Positions 1 through 12,440 of a DNA stretch of 64,000 nucleotides are shown here, one piece after another (position 1 is the stretch's first letter; the number at the start of each line of letters is the position of its first letter). The DNA comes from Stenopsyche tienmushanensis (lineage: Eukaryota > Arthropoda > Insecta > Trichoptera > Stenopsychidae): NCBI GenBank assembly GCA_008973525.1, contig WACJ01000110.1, positions 186,001 to 250,000 of the forward strand. The letters run 5' to 3'. The notes below the pieces were generated by a model. It made no database searches and had not been told where the DNA came from. It saw only the letters and a list, made by a program, of their open reading frames with translations. The position numbers and the translations under genes are program-made.

Positions 1-1155
1 ATTGATATTTTTTGAGCAAAAATTTAATTAATTGAGAAGACAGTGAGAAAAAACACTTGTATAAAAATTTCTCTCCGCACGATTTTCCTTTGAATTTTCC
101 GTTCATTATATATTTCCACAAGCGATTTTTTCCTCCATATAATTTAAATTGTCGTGGGCTTGAAATTTATGAAATTCTGAGCGTTGATAGAGATTCATGA
201 CCCATAGATTTCTATATAAATCAGACCGTAACGAGCGCTATAGTTTCGACGTTTGCGATTGAACTCGGACGAACTATTGCAAAAAAAAAAAAAATGAATT
301 TCTTGATAAATTCTCCGCTGTACGTGCCCGAATTTATCGAGGCCAGTGAAAAGTGTATAAGACATAAAATTGCAATAATAAAAGCGAGACATCACGAAAT
401 CTCACAGTACAATATCGCAGCGGAGTTAATGTTAAAAGTTAAACCGTAACAAAAACGTGAGAAGATTTAGTACGCGGGTCCTTAAGATAGAGCCTCCGGC
501 ACGCATCCCGTCCGCAATGTGTTTACATTGTTTTTTTTTTCGGATTTGCAGAAAGCGTATTATTTAATGGGAAAATATTCGTTTCTTCGGCAATATGAAT
601 TTTTCACACGTAACCGGCGCTTCCATAATTTTATTCAGCGCCCGGAATTATTGTTCGTAATTCAGCAAATCTTTTCTTCTATCTCCTGTCTGGAGATGGC
701 GCGCTCACCTACGTGCGAATGTTAAATCATGGTGTGTATGCGAAGAATATAGATATCGTAGCCGAGCATCCGTGAAAGAGGCTTTATGTACGCCTGTGTA
801 TAAATAAATACACTTTGCAAGCCGTACGAAAAATTTAGCAGTTCCATGTTTTCAAAACATCGCCAAATTTACCGCATTTATATGTAAATATTGCCGGCTC
901 TTTCCCTGTGTCCTTTGGAACACGCGCGCTGATTTTACAGCGCGTAGGCGGCTCGTCTCAATGTTAACATGCTAAATTTTGGAAGCATTCATTATTTATT
1001 TGGATCAATTATGCACCATGGAGAACAAGCCTTTTGCACGATGAACTGGAATTCATCTCTTTGGGAAGTGCATTTTTAATGTTCAATCAATCGGGACGAT
1101 ACCCTCCCGAAAAATAACATTGGATGGCAACTCGCTTAGTTATGAAACATTAATT
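1..1155. other. Non-coding, no recognised element
   Basis: I see no gene or repeat here that is shared with the rest of the window. Open frames at 195-395 (minus) and 519-725 (plus) are short, low-complexity and resemble no family. A slightly G+C-richer patch lies at about 880-960. I treat the block as ordinary intergenic DNA. Confidence 0.6.
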
Positions 1156-1159
1156 GTTA

Positions 1160-1305
1160 CTCCGAAGTTTGTTCCAAAAGTACCCAACCGGACATATAGA
1201 TAGCGGTTGTTGATAATGTGATAGAAAGTTTCAATCTTATAAAGCTTAAATTTCAAGTTTAAAGACGCTATGCTGCTTAGTATTTGTTTGGCCACCATCA
1301 AAGAT
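1160..1305 (+). repeat. Mariner-type 5' terminal fragment
   Basis: The sequence CCAAAAGTACCCAACCGGAC, followed by a near-copy of ATAGATGGCGGTTGTTG, matches the 5' ends at about 31750 and 52046. The match to the 52 kb copy continues to an AGACGCTAYG motif about 90 bp further in. The 31.7 kb copy is followed by a mariner transposase, so this is read as an orphan 5' end of that lineage. No coding part follows; another mariner begins at 1413. Confidence 0.6.
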
Positions 1306-1412
1306 CATTATTATGTGATACAATTAGGGATCTCAAATATTCATAAAATCAATTATTCGAATATAAAATGTTAAATTGGTAAAATATTCAAACATTTTAT
1401 GTAATATATTGA

Positions 1413-2667
1413 TAAAGCGGAAAGAAATGTCATTTTTTTGGTTGCGTCTTTGCCGTCGGTTTGCCTCGGGTTGCTGTCGAATGAATACGTCAAGGATAAT
1501 GTAATTTAGAAGCTCTGTTGTTTGTCTTACTTTTTCAAATATTTTTATATTTTTTTAGCCATAGTGAAAATGTTCAAGCCAGAAATTGATGAGACCCATT
1601 TGCGATCTTATTTACTGTTTTTATTCAATAAAGGATTAAGAGCAAAAGAAGCTACCCAAAGCATCTGTGATACATATGGCAACATATTGAGTATTCGAAA
1701 TTGCCATAGATGGTTCAAAAAATTCAAAATTGGCGATAGAAATTTGAAAAATAAACCAAAATCAGCACGACCTCCAATAATCGATGATGACGCATTAAAT
1801 TCTCTGGTAGAATCTGATCATCGAAAAACAATAAAAGAATTATTGATAGACATCGGCTGTCCCTAGTCGACAGTAAAAGACCATTTGAAAAGACTCGGGA
1901 TAAAACAAAGACAGGGAATATGGGTACCGCACAAGTTGTCATCAACGGTCTTGGAACAACGGATAATCATTTGTTCATCGCTATTGACTAGGTATGAAAC
2001 CGATCCATTTTTAAAAAGGATCGTTACTGTGAATGAAAAGTGGGTCGTCTTACAACAGTCCGAGAAGGAAAAACAGTGGCTTTATTTAAATCAAGTACCT
2101 GTTTCTACCCCTCGACCGTCATTATCCTTGGAAAATATTCTTCTTTGTATTTAGTGGGATTTTTTGGCGTAATTCACTGCAAATTATTAAAACTGGCCAA
2201 ACTACCACAGCAGAACTATACTGTGCACAATTAGATAGGTTACAAGCGGAAATGCTCAAAAAGCGATCAGTGCTAGTTAACAACCAAAGATGAATATTAT
2301 AGCATGATAATGCAAAACCACACGCAGCAAGGATTACGCAAAACAAAATAAGGGAGCTGGATTTAGAAGTGCTGCAACATTCATCATAATCTTCTGATAT
2401 TGCACCTTCAGACTATCATCTTTTCAAGTTAATAGAACATTCCCTTCGCGATAAAAAAAAATCACTTCTGTGGGACAAAATATTTGGGTTCTTACTTTAG
2501 TAGAAAACCGTCCGAATTTTACGAAAGAGACATTAAAAAGCTACCTAATCTATGGAGGGCAATTATAAATAACAATGGAAATTATTTAATTGAGTAATAT
2601 TGTATAGTTTTAATTTAAAAAAAAAAACTTCAAATAACAAAAAATGACATTTCTTTCCGCTTTTTTA
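1413..2667 (+). mobile_element. Degenerate mariner, near full length (Mos1-like layout)
   Basis: An inverted pair bounds the element: AAGCGGAAAGAAATGTCATT at 1415-1434 and its reverse complement ending near 2662. Each side abuts a TA dinucleotide, as expected for the mariner TA target duplication. The right end has a few extra T residues, so the exact end is uncertain. Length of about 1.25 kb and a single transposase frame are normal for mariner. A second copy of the same family occupies 32360-33148 on the minus strand and shares the TIR, the 5' leader and most of the N-terminal coding region. Confidence 0.9.
1570..2597 (+). pseudogene. Mariner transposase (DD34D), broken
   Basis: Translation from the ATG at 1570 gives the N-terminal paired helix-turn-helix part (HRWFKKFK, STVKDHLKRLG) and then a stretch matching the mariner WVPHEL block (WVPHKLSS). 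The catalytic domain follows. The first catalytic Asp block reads TVNEKW where the family has TGDEKW, so that Asp is lost. Later, HDNAKPH and SDIAPSDYHLF keep the second and third acidic blocks, and the frame ends with a WRAIINNNGNYLIE-like tail at TAA 2595-2597. TAG codons at 1864-1866 and 2152-2154 replace expected Trp codons, and the frame slips around 2160. The span matches the usual size of about 345 residues. It cannot make active transposase. Confidence 0.88.
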
Positions 2668-4130
2668 ACGAATATTTCATAAATTTTGTAGAGTATATAG
2701 ATATTATTTATTAAAAATATCAACGATAATTTATCTTCACTAGCGATTATAATCCTACTTATTCGATTCCTCTTCAAATTTGCTTGTAGGCGATTTCATC
2801 ATTGACTCTTCAAAATTTTGGGATTCTTCAACGTTAATAATCTCTATTATAAGTTATCGTCTAATTTTAGCGCGTAAATATTGTATATTTTATAATAATG
2901 GTGCTTCAATTTCAAACTTATTGCGTGGAAAATCGTGGATTATTCGTACATTTTTGGTGATTTTTGTTGAATAATATTTCCATCCAAAGGTATATTTTTG
3001 TCATTTCAGCCTTTTATTCAGATCACGAGAGCTTTTTCCATCTTTTTTTATATTACTGGTCGTGTATGAGTAATATATTTTGCACTGAGAAACGTTCCTG
3101 TCAAAATTGTGGATCCTATTCTGTTTTACTTTTTTTTGTTATGTTCTAATTGTTACTTCAATACAATTCAAATATTTGGTAATTGGCGAAGATCTTTCAG
3201 AACTTTCCCAAGTAAAAAAATTAACATATCTTACATCTAAAAATATTTACATGGGAATTGAAAATGTGATAGAGAGAATATGCAAGCAATCTTGCAAAAA
3301 TAGAAAACGAGGTTGCTGTGCAAAACCATCGGTATTCTAATTTTCATATTGTTGGGGTAGTTAAAACTTGAATAATTACGCTACTATAAGACCTTATACG
3401 TGCCGACCACGGGATGGCAATTCCATAATAGTTGAATGATTCATACAGTATATGCGCAATATCTGAAAACAGACTTTTTGTTTTCACGGCAATCAAATAT
3501 TCTTTAGATCGATGCATAAAAGAAGTGCTATTCGCACACTAGAGTGACTCAGCTTTAATGTGTGTCAATCCAGAGCAAATCTTCGAAAAATTGTACGTTA
3601 TCACGAGGTATAATTTTTGAGGTCGACCGGTCGTCTTGGCCACGGGAATGCCTTGACGTAACAATGAAGACTTGAAGCATACACTCACATTTTCTTCGCA
3701 CGACTTGGCTATTTTTTATAAAAATCTTGTGTTTTATTATTTATTTTGCTTCGACAAAAGATAGTCTTTACTTAACGTCCTCTTCGTTTATATACTACTT
3801 AATAATTTATATATACTTTTACAGTGATCCTCTCCTGAGAATAATGTTTCATAGACAACTATTGGACTGTTTAATTTTAAAAGCTTTTATCATTAAAATG
3901 TACTAACCAAAACTATGAACATTAATTGTTAATGTTGTACAAAACTATTTCTACCCAAAAAAAATACCATAATATTTGCTATACATTTAGTTACAATTTA
4001 TAAGCATAATTGAAAATTTTCATGAAGGAGATAAAGGCAATTTTGTCGGAAAATGGTCCTTATAAATTTATGTAACCCGATAGTAGTCCTATATAAACAC
4101 ACATCAATCGTGGAAGGCAAATATCATTGA
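2668..4130. other. Non-coding, AT-rich
   Basis: Short open frames at 2780-3340 are low-complexity and unlike any family I know. The only recognisable item is the LTR-core motif at about 3630-3663, listed separately. Confidence 0.6.
3628..3665 (+). repeat. LTR stem-loop core fragment
   Basis: The sequence GGTCGACCGGTCGTCTTGGC followed by CACGGGAAT matches, on the same strand, the CTTGGCYGCGGGAA core of the LTR fragments at 27.4, 41.4 and 62 kb. It also matches the reverse complement of the motifs at 7788-7825 and 48004-48040. Only about 35 bp is preserved, so it is an old fragment or a chance survivor. Confidence 0.45.
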
Positions 4131-4460
4131 CCCATCAGAGTTGATATTTCATTATGCCGTGGAAAACTACTATCTTTTATCTTCCGCGATCGAGGACCCG
4201 CACATCGCGACCCGTGAGCTGCCATTTCATCCCCCACGTCCTTCGAGAGCGCCGAAGACCACCCCATCCCCAAATCCAGACTCATCTCTTTTTCGTCCCG
4301 CCGTTCTTATTATAAGGTGTAACCCATTACTGGCCGAGAGCTCTATTTTCGGGCTGCTTTGTGCGGCCAAATTACGCTAATGTTTTATATAATCCTCGGC
4401 ACATTAGTGAGGGAGTCCTGGCCCTCCTCTCAGCCCTGCGTAAACAGATTCTCTTCTTTG
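4130..4460. other. G+C-richer island, no convincing gene
   Basis: Base composition is clearly more balanced than in the flanks. A 79-codon frame at 4141-4380 (plus) is rich in Pro and Ser, but it has no recognisable domain and starts inside unrelated sequence. The island shows no similarity to the repeats in this window. I call it unique sequence and a candidate conserved non-coding element. Confidence 0.35.
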
Positions 4461-7400
4461 TCCGCTAATTGAATATTTTTGAGCAGCATAAATAATATCG
4501 GCCCTGTATAAAGGTAAATTTATGGCTTTACCGTATATTTTGCATACAAGAAAAAAGCGCCTCTCGTAAACACGTTTCGGTGAAATATTTTATCTTCATG
4601 ATTTATATCGAAAATATGCTGATATTCCGTAATGCTATGCTTGTTTTATTAATTGCCCCAGCGATCTTAAAATAAAGCCCCGAATCAGTAAAAATATATA
4701 TTCGGGCTTAGTCTCATCATATTTCCTCTTTTAATAAAGCTTCCTCGGCATGAACATGGATGAATGTTATGGCTTTGTTTAAGCTTTCAGCTTCAAATTT
4801 CCATGTCTATTTTTGTATGAAATTTTGAATGAAAGTTAATAGTTTTTTTCGCTATTAAAAATTCATCTATCATGCTCTAAATATAAACACGCAAATGTTT
4901 GTATAATGAGGTCGTGAACTGTTATTATAATACGGCAAGCAGCAACTGAAATTTTGCAGCCATTTCTACAAAGCTTTCAACGTTGGGAACATTCAATAAA
5001 AATATTCAAACACTGAATAATTGTACATACCGGTATCGAATTAAAATCTACAAAGCTGTTTTTATATCTACAAGTAGTTGACGTTATTTTTTACTAAAAA
5101 AACATCATCTACTTTCGATACAAGGTGATTAGAGCTTCGGTAGATGTGGCTAAAATTATTAAGAATTTTACTGTAGTATTGCAACATTCAAAGCATTGCA
5201 GTACTATGTACATATAATATTAATTATAAGCAGTTACAATATAGTTTCAAACTTGTAGTTATGAGATATTTTTATAATATGCATTTATCAATCATATCGT
5301 CATCTTGCAAAAATAACACTAAATGTAATGTACCAGATTTGAGTGAAACTTGTAAGAATACATTTTTGAATCCTTCAAAACAATGATAGCTGACTGATAT
5401 ACGATCTCTATTTTGTTCTGGGTGATGGCCTCAATGTTATTATTGTTTAAGAACTTAATCTGCCAAATCGTTTACTATTAAATCACAGGTTAATTAAACT
5501 TATTTCAATTGAAAGTGACTTTTGGTCCTCCCGATCCAAGTCGAATCTTTATCATACTGTTAACTGTGACAGATTTAGGGCGTTTTCAATATACAATCAT
5601 GAAAGAAGGTCATATTATTGACATTTGAATCAAGCATTCACCTCATCATACGCTCAATGTTGAAGGCCTTTGATTTTATCTATGAACGCTTGCCCAGCGA
5701 ATCACCCAAGTAAATGAGTAGATCATTATCTTTTAAGCTCATGAATATTTTTATCGAAATTATCATTTTGGTTTTATTTGAACTCTGTCTAGTTTCTGGA
5801 ATACATGCAGTCCAGTTTCTCTTTTCTTTGCAAAGGCTAGAATAAACACCATGGAATTCCAAGCTATTTCTTAATATATTAATATTAGATGTATCGAAAA
5901 GTCTTACAAAACATAATTACCTGAATTATTACCTTATATTTCCCTCATTTTTTCAATTTCTCTTTTTTAAAAATTCTTCTGATTGTAAGTCGAAATATGT
6001 ATAAATCTGATTTTCTCAGTCATCTGTGAAATTCATTAATGTTTACGACGTATGTTGTCATAAACAACCTATTTTTAATCCCCAGTCACAATTCGATGCC
6101 AAAAAAAACATTTTTTGTCTTGACAACAAAACTTTACACATATTTCGTTGTTCTCCAGTTCGTGCGGCATCCAAACCATCATTTGATTTGTCTTTCCAAT
6201 ACGTTTTAAATCTCAAACAGAAGCCTATCAAAATCGATAAGGATTCGATTCAACTAATATTTGTTCAACAAAAATAATTTCTGATGAATTCTACCAGTTT
6301 GATATTTTATATATTTATCTTTTTATTCTATGAACATTTCCATATTTTACCAAATTTCAAATTTTTTCCATAATAAATTAGGGCTTAAGTGAAAGTAATA
6401 TTTCAAAATTAAGGTTATTTTATGATTTTTCTTTACGAGAAAGCCTCTTATTACAAGATCTGTCATAGACATAAAAGTTTAGTGGCTCTAAACTTTATAC
6501 CTGAAAATTATACGACTTCAGTGTCGTGCCACTGAGGCACTTGATTCAAGTAGGGCTCACTCGAGTTTCAGTCTCGTTATAAATATTTGAAAGTTAATGA
6601 AATTAAAATTTGGCATTACAAAAGCCAAACGAATATCGTTCGTGTTTTAATCTGTCCGAGAGATCGATAAAATTTCCATTAATGCCGGTGAAAGTTTGGG
6701 GAATCACCGCGATCCAGAAGGGTTGCCCTAAGACATTTTAAATAATTAAAATGAAAGATATTCGCCGGAGTCTGCCGGCGTACTACCTAACAAATGTATT
6801 CCCTTCGACTTTTCCGTGACATTAATTCATTATTTGTGGGCGGTTCAGCAAACTTTCTCCCGGAGACGATCCCAACTTGAATTCTTATTGAGAACGTGCC
6901 AGTTGAGCGAAACTTTATAATTTATTCAATATATTAGTGACGGTGCTTAATGAAAATTACGAAGCCGAATCTGATGTACCCAAGAAACTAGAGAAGGCCC
7001 TTTAAATTATTTAGACGTAGACATATAACATACATAGACCTTCTTAAATGAACATTGAAATTTCTTAATAGACGTGTAAAGTTGTAGAATTTATGTAATT
7101 TGGTGGAATGTATTAAATAATTACATTATTATATTTTTATTTTATGAATCAAAAGAGATAATCGTATTTAAATATTGGATCACTCAGATTGCGAGCATGG
7201 TGCGTAAATCAGACCAAACGCAAACAACATGAGTCGTGCTCATGGCTCAAGTAAATAATACTATCGAGTACCTGGTATGCATTGCAATGTCACACGCGCT
7301 TACTAATTATTTAAAAAGAAACGCATTGGTACAGTTACGTGGTTTATTGCTTCAGATCACGTGTAGCGCGGGCTGAAGGACTAAAATCCAAAAGCATGCG

Positions 7401-7540
7401 CGCACTCTCTCTCGCCTTGAAGACTGACAATATGCGCCAACATGGTGCATCTGTCAAACGTTTTACACAAACTGTTCCCTATAAGAAATTGTTAACGATG
7501 GTTTGCACAACAACTCTCCAAAGTTTCATTATAATCAAAT
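4460..7540. other. Non-coding, mostly AT-rich
   Basis: No gene recognised. A short imperfect hairpin lies at 5174-5206: an 11-bp stem with one G:T pair and an 11-nt loop, TAGTATTGCAA pairing with TTGCAGTACTA. It is too short for a typical microRNA precursor. A more balanced patch spans about 6640-6900. Frames at 5680-5862 (minus) and 6026-6277 (plus) have no family signature. Confidence 0.55.
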
Positions 7541-7555
7541 GAATCAGACAATTAT

Positions 7556-7575
7556 TTATATATATATATATATAC
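7556..7575. repeat. (TA)n microsatellite
   Basis: This is an uninterrupted run of about nine TA units that ends at ACATAGA. Confidence 0.9.
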
Positions 7576-7676
7576 ATAGATAATATAGTAACGCATGATA
7601 TTTTCAGCACTATAATTTTGTTGTTTTTTATTAATCAACATGAACTTTATTAATCGCGTCAGTATTTAATTTCACA

Positions 7677-7705
7677 GATCCAGGAAATCAGATTAAGTCT
7701 GGATC
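7677..7705. repeat. Short inverted repeat, GATCCAG...CTGGATC
   Basis: Seven-base arms at 7677-7683 and 7699-7705 enclose 15 nt. The first 15 bases, GATCCAGGAAATCAG, are identical to 52988-53002, where a larger version of the same fold exists. The two are therefore copies of one small foldback family. Confidence 0.6.
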
Positions 7706-7787
7706 GATATCTTTAATTGGATCATATAAAGGTTACAGCCATGAAATTTTAAGCAAGCTGACGAGAAGAATACTTCTATCCAACCTT

Positions 7788-7825
7788 AGAATCTTCCCGC
7801 GGCCAAGGCTATCGGTCGACCTTTG
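7788..7825 (-). repeat. LTR stem-loop core fragment
   Basis: On the minus strand the sequence reads GATAGCCTTGGCCGCGGGAA. The LTR at 27430 reads GATAGCCTTGACTGCGGGAA, and the fragment at 48004-48040 also carries the adjoining GGTCGA block. No other LTR parts are preserved around it. Confidence 0.5.
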
Positions 7826-8379
7826 TGTTCTTCTTTCCTAACATCCGCATTCTCACTCATTTGGTAAGATGCGGGATTTCGTGCAATCTTTATAATAAGA
7901 ATTCAATATATAATCCCCCAAAATCAACGCTAGATCATCTTGGTACTATAAAATAATATTGAATTCATTAGAAGCTCATTGTTTTCGGCTAAGACTGAAG
8001 ATCAACTCGCAGATATTTTAAATGTATCAAGCAGAAGGATACAAAATATTGGAATGTTTCATATAATATGTGTTCTTCAGCAGACAAGGATGTTCTCATT
8101 TTGGTTTTAAGTTGAGCTCAAGAAACTTTTAGAATTCAATAAATTCTTAAATTCTTGTACTGCTTAAATGTTTATTAAATAAGTTTCGTGTCGAGCATAG
8201 ATATCGAGTATACGTTACCCCTAAAATGATTAGGTGAAAGTACGTTTTTGGCGAATTTCTCTCCTTCTTCCCCAACGTAGCTCCAGGCATATCGAGCTCG
8301 CGTTCCCGAAGATATAAGAAGAGAAGAAATTCAATTACCAAATCAGGCGTCTGAATCTATTCGGCGTACCAGCGATCTT

Positions 8380-9015
8380 CGTAGGCACCCTTTGTTTCCG
8401 ATGTTGTAATCTTCCGACTCGCACACCAGAAAGAATAAGACACATCCGCCCGCGAGACTGACAATGCCCTCGTGTATCTCGGAGGAGGCAGCTAATGGCA
8501 GGAAACCTCCGAGGCCACTCACGGATTAGGCAATCAACGGAACGGATGCTCTTCGATTGTTCCGGAGAATAATAAAGCCGGAAAATTCGATTCGGCTCGG
8601 TCGAACCGGATTCATTCTACGTGCCGCGTAGATAAATGGCCAATATTTATTGTTTGCCAAAGGCGTAGGTGGCCATTGTGGAGAAAGCTCAATGGCACGG
8701 CCACAATGAGGAAGGAAACGACATCAAAACGACCGGGGGATGAATGCTCAATCGAGGCGTGATGCTTCAAACTCAAAAGGCTTATTAAGAGCTTCCCGTT
8801 TGCCAAAACTCCGCAGAACGGAGGAAGCGTTTTACTACTCAAATTGACCCAAATAAAGCAAATATATTTTACGGGACAGACAATCGGAGGATGCAGGAAT
8901 CTCTATTTGCACTCTCAGATTTATGACCCACGGCGTTGCTCTCAAATCTACGATTTCCTGAATGAAAATATTTCAGCAGCTCAGACGAGCTCAATAACAA
9001 TTTCGAGAGCTGCTA
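8380..9015. other. G+C-richer island, no gene assigned
   Basis: This is a long stretch of balanced composition with short frames on both strands (8612-8842 minus, 8844-9047 plus). None shows a domain, and frames on the two strands are similar in size, as expected by chance in G+C-richer DNA. It is not similar to the repeats elsewhere in the window. Regulatory DNA is possible. Confidence 0.35.
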
Positions 9016-9295
9016 CCGTTGATGGTCATCTTAAAGCAAAAAAGTAAAATTGTATAAAAAAACCACGCAACATACTCTTTAATTGCATCTAGATTTAAAC
9101 CATCTCTTTCATTGATTGAAGCGAATTGATATTATTAATATTAAGATGACAAGATTGAATTAATAAATCCATCATCCCCCATACGAAAATATTTAAGGAT
9201 TATACACTCCAACCTCTTAAAGAGCAAAGACACAGAGTTGTGTCCAAATTCCAGTATTAATAATGATATGTGAATGATATAATAAATCGATTTCG

Positions 9296-9455
9296 AGTGT
9301 ATTGTTTATGTTTACTTGAAGAAATGGCCGAATATTATGTGCTATCGACAGTGTTTATGTACAAGCTTCATACACGCTGCGACGGTCCTGATAGATAAAT
9401 GGATTTGTACGGATGATAAATGGTAGACATACAAATATAGCATCTAAGTTTATGA
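9296..9455 (+). repeat. MITE-like repeat, family R3 (copy 1 of 6)
   Basis: Shared blocks with the copies at 33553, 43761, 44880, 47800 and 51722 are a GTTTATGTTTAC start, GAAATGGCCGAATATTATGT, GCTATCGACAGTGTT and then CACGCTGCGNGGTCCTGA. The family has no coding capacity. It looks like the end of a DNA transposon or a MITE. Confidence 0.75.
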
Positions 9456-9484
9456 TGATTTAAAATTAGCTCACTACTCAAAGG

Positions 9485-9650
9485 GTTGAGGGAGGCTTGT
9501 ACAGGTGCGATAGGGCAAATTGGCTTGAACATCACGAAAAGTGAAACTCTAATCGAAAGTTAGTTGGAAAAAGAGGGGAGCATCGTTTCTATTATTTTCG
9601 TCTCTGTCGAACACATCATACATACACTACTGGGTATATATGTCATTTTT
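9485..9650 (+). repeat. Dispersed repeat, family R5 (copy 1 of 3)
   Basis: The copy contains GGCTTGAACATCACGAAAAG then TGAAACTC, followed by a purine-rich stretch and GTCTCTGTCG. The copies at 13545-13715 (plus) and 34095-34225 (minus) share the same order of blocks. There is no coding capacity. It follows directly after the R3 copy. Confidence 0.7.
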
Positions 9651-9777
9651 AATGGGAGCTAAAAAAATCTTCACTTCTAGGACACGAGAATCTCACTCAT
9701 TTTATTAAATAAAAACATCTTATGAATAGAATTCAATTCAATATTGTACATGGTGCTGCAGAAAAACTTCATCAAAT

Positions 9778-9973
9778 TCAACCCTCTTATAGCATCCACT
9801 TCTATAGAGACTTTTCTATAGCGTTTGCGGCATATTTTACCGAACCAACGGGTAAAATACATAAGATACTTCTTAACAAACTAAACACATACAAATTTTA
9901 TGTGAGTACTTAACTTTTTATAGCGTTTTGTTTCTCTAGTGCAGTTCCTACCTCGACGCTATATAAGGGTTGA
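9778..9973. mobile_element. 196-bp MITE with TCAACCC termini, family R2
   Basis: It starts with TCAACCCTCTTATAGCATC and ends with the inverted form GCTATATAAGGGTTGA. The interior carries TTAACAAACTAAACAC and TATAGCGTTTTGTTTCT. The 36268-36450 element has the same termini and the same interior in the opposite orientation. A terminal piece survives at 19303-19342. I could not identify a clear target-site duplication, so the superfamily is open. Confidence 0.8.
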
Positions 9974-11815
9974 CTTTATTTGAAAAGTGCGCCATGAAGC
10001 GACAGTTATTTCGAGAAGAGTGAAATGGCACTCATTTTAAAGAGTGGGACCTAACGTTTTTTTGTTATGTAAGTTCAATAACGATCATGGAGTGGATGAC
10101 TAAGTACTTATGAACTTTAAACAGGGAGTGACTACAGTACAAAAATGACCGTGGGTCATATCATGACTTGAGTATTTTACGACAAACTCAACATCGGTGA
10201 ATTGCAGCTAATAATCAACGCTTTAACTTACATGTCCATGTCTTCCAGGTTTGATTTAATTTACTTGATGTCAGAAACTTGATCCTGAAGAAATTAAATC
10301 TTTAACTTAATATTCAAGTCAAAGTTAATAACAACCCTTATAATAAATCTTAATGACGTTATGATTTTTGATGCGGGAAATAGTTGTGACAAAATTGTCC
10401 GAGGTTTGAAATTCAATGATAGTGGAAATATTTATTTTGCGTTCATAACGTTCATTACTTGATTCAATGCTATCATCCAGGTCAAAGGTGGCTATATCAT
10501 ATTTTTTCTTCTTTAGATATTATATCCCTTATTAGGCAATCTCCATATGAGACTCATTTAAGAAAATAGCTTAAAAAATAAGATCGGATTATTTAAATAC
10601 GAATTAGGCATAGTCTAGGATAAAATTGATCGCTGATGTAATTATGATTCAATTTAAAAATCAGTGTCTATAATAATCCATCGTTATGCCTTGAAAACCT
10701 TGAAACATTCCATGTTATGGATATTATCGAGAATATGTCTTCCAGTGAATATAAATGCTTCGGGCTTTTTATGGATGTGATGCTTCGTAAGTCAATCATA
10801 CGCGTCCCGAAATATTTCACGAAAATTGTTTCATCGCAATGCATACGAAATGATTTCATTTTCCACCCCCCGGCATTCGCGTAATAATAAAATTTATTTC
10901 AAAATATGAAAAACGATACAATCGAGTAGACATTTTCAATGGCGCTTTATTTCATTTTCGTCCTTTGGGTGAATAACTTCGCGTATCGCTTTATTTATAT
11001 AGGCTGGCGCAAAACAAATGCGCCCTATTTAAACGTCTGCCTTTCAGCCGCTCTTCGAACCGTGCGAAAAAAATCACTGCAAAAAAATGTTCAAAAAGAA
11101 TATGAAAAATCATCCCCCGAACATTTTGCAACAATTTATGTGGCAAAAGTTTTTACCAAAAAAAAAAATTCGACCCTAGAAAAATATGTCTTCATACAGC
11201 TGCTGTTGAAAATTTATCATTTACTTCTTGTTTTGCTGTATGGTCCATTGGGTTGATGCGAATGTAATTGCCGCTATTTTGCAAATAAAAGACTATAAGA
11301 TTTTTTTTAAATTCTTTCACAGATTTATTATTTTTAGCATTAAGAATTTTTCATAAGAAAGTGCTAAATAGGAATAAAACCGATTTTTTGTATGAAAAAT
11401 AACGCCTCACATGCAAATCTGCTCATTTTTTAATCAATTCCTGGTTAAATTTGTCATTGTTGCATTTTATTTTAAAACATTTTTTAATACATTACACCCT
11501 TAATAGTCCATCATGCATATAAAACGAACCTGTTTTGGTGCACTTCTCCTTTGGGGATGGAAAGAGATGCTTGTCATGGAGTCAATCAAACTCAATTTAT
11601 AATGTCGTTATTATATACAACTCATTTTTTACATAAGCATTGGAGAGTTAGGGTCTAAAAAATCAATATATTTTATAAGTAAATATGCGTAAATAATCCA
11701 TAAGATAATATCATCCACATCCTCGTTCTTATATCATAATGGGACACATCCTGACTAGATATAGGTTAATACTATCATCAGATTTATATCCAAATACATG
11801 TTCATCTGAAATAAT
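9974..11815. other. Non-coding, AT-rich
   Basis: No element recognised. A 105-codon frame at 10939-11256 (plus) begins with a hydrophobic stretch, then becomes Lys/Asn-rich and matches no family. It is most likely a chance frame. Confidence 0.55.
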
Positions 11816-11821
11816 TCTTAT

Positions 11822-11915
11822 CAACCGCTAACTGCCATAAGCGTCTATAGACGCAATCGATAACCGATCTCCATAGGCCATATGCGTCTATAGCCGCAAA
11901 CCTAATATTTTAATT
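11822..11915. repeat. Short palindromic repeat pair
   Basis: A perfect 14-bp palindrome, GCGTCTATAGACGC, lies at 11841-11854. About 45 bp further on, ATATGCGTCTATAGCCGC repeats the same block with two changes. The leading TAACTGCCA also occurs at the 14443-14536 foldback, which suggests related MITE ends. Confidence 0.5.
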
Positions 11916-12010
11916 CAGGTTGTTATATTTTTAAACTATATTCGTTAGTGACATTTCAGGATGTGTTTTCATGTTAATATGCAAGAAATTATAAAATATT
12001 AAAAGTGACT

Positions 12011-12440
12011 AAAAAATATTATTAATGATATATAAAAATACAAATGGAACATCTTATTTTTGTGTATAGTTCGCTTCAATTGAAATAAATTAATTCCATT
12101 GAATAGGTAACTTCTTGATGCCATCACTGAAGAAATAATGCAAAAAGAAGCATTCTCTGTTGCGCAACGCGTAATTATTAGTTTTCATTGAAACAGCCTT
12201 AGCGTCATCTAGCAGATCGTATTCGTAATCTGTCTGTCATATTGAAAATCAATCAATAAAATACGTTTGGAGTTCCAAAATACCATAGCCATCACTTTTC
12301 CAGTAGACTGTTTCTCGACTTTTAGACCTTTACGAAAATTTTGGGTCCAATCAAACACTTGAGTCTTACTTAGAGTAGCATCACCGAACTATGCCTTAAA
12401 TCTCATCAAAATTTCATTTGATTTCACATCTTCGTTTACG
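12011..12440 (-). mobile_element. Irritans-like mariner remnant, one long arm plus coding scrap
   Basis: The half at 12011-12180 matches the right arm of the 21437-21975 element when reversed: AAAAATACAAATGGAACATC, CTTCTTGATGCCATCACTGA and TGTTGCGCAACGCGTAATTA. The rest encodes, on the minus strand, FGDATLSKTQVFDW followed directly by TGKVMAMVFW. This joins an N-terminal mariner block to a block from the catalytic half and drops the sequence between. The copy is internally deleted and truncated at its other end. Confidence 0.75.
12245..12425 (-). pseudogene. Internally deleted mariner transposase scrap
   Basis: The block FGDATLSKTQVFDW is the mariner AFGDATxSRTQVFEW motif of the N-terminal region. 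It is followed within about 15 residues by TGKVMAMVFWNSKRILLIDF, the block before the second catalytic Asp. The first catalytic Asp lies in the missing part. The frame contains at least one stop upstream, so no product is expected. Confidence 0.75.

Noticed and set aside
5174..5206. microRNA precursor
   Set aside because: The stem is only about 11-13 bp; typical precursors have a stem of about 22 bp or more.
6518..6540. Overlapping hairpins TCAGTG/CACTGA and GTGCC/GGCAC
   Set aside because: Short stems, no repeat or gene context, and no sign of a tRNA or other RNA family.
10939..11256. Small membrane-protein gene
   Set aside because: Hydrophobic start is followed by Lys/Asn-rich low-complexity sequence typical of chance frames in AT-rich DNA.
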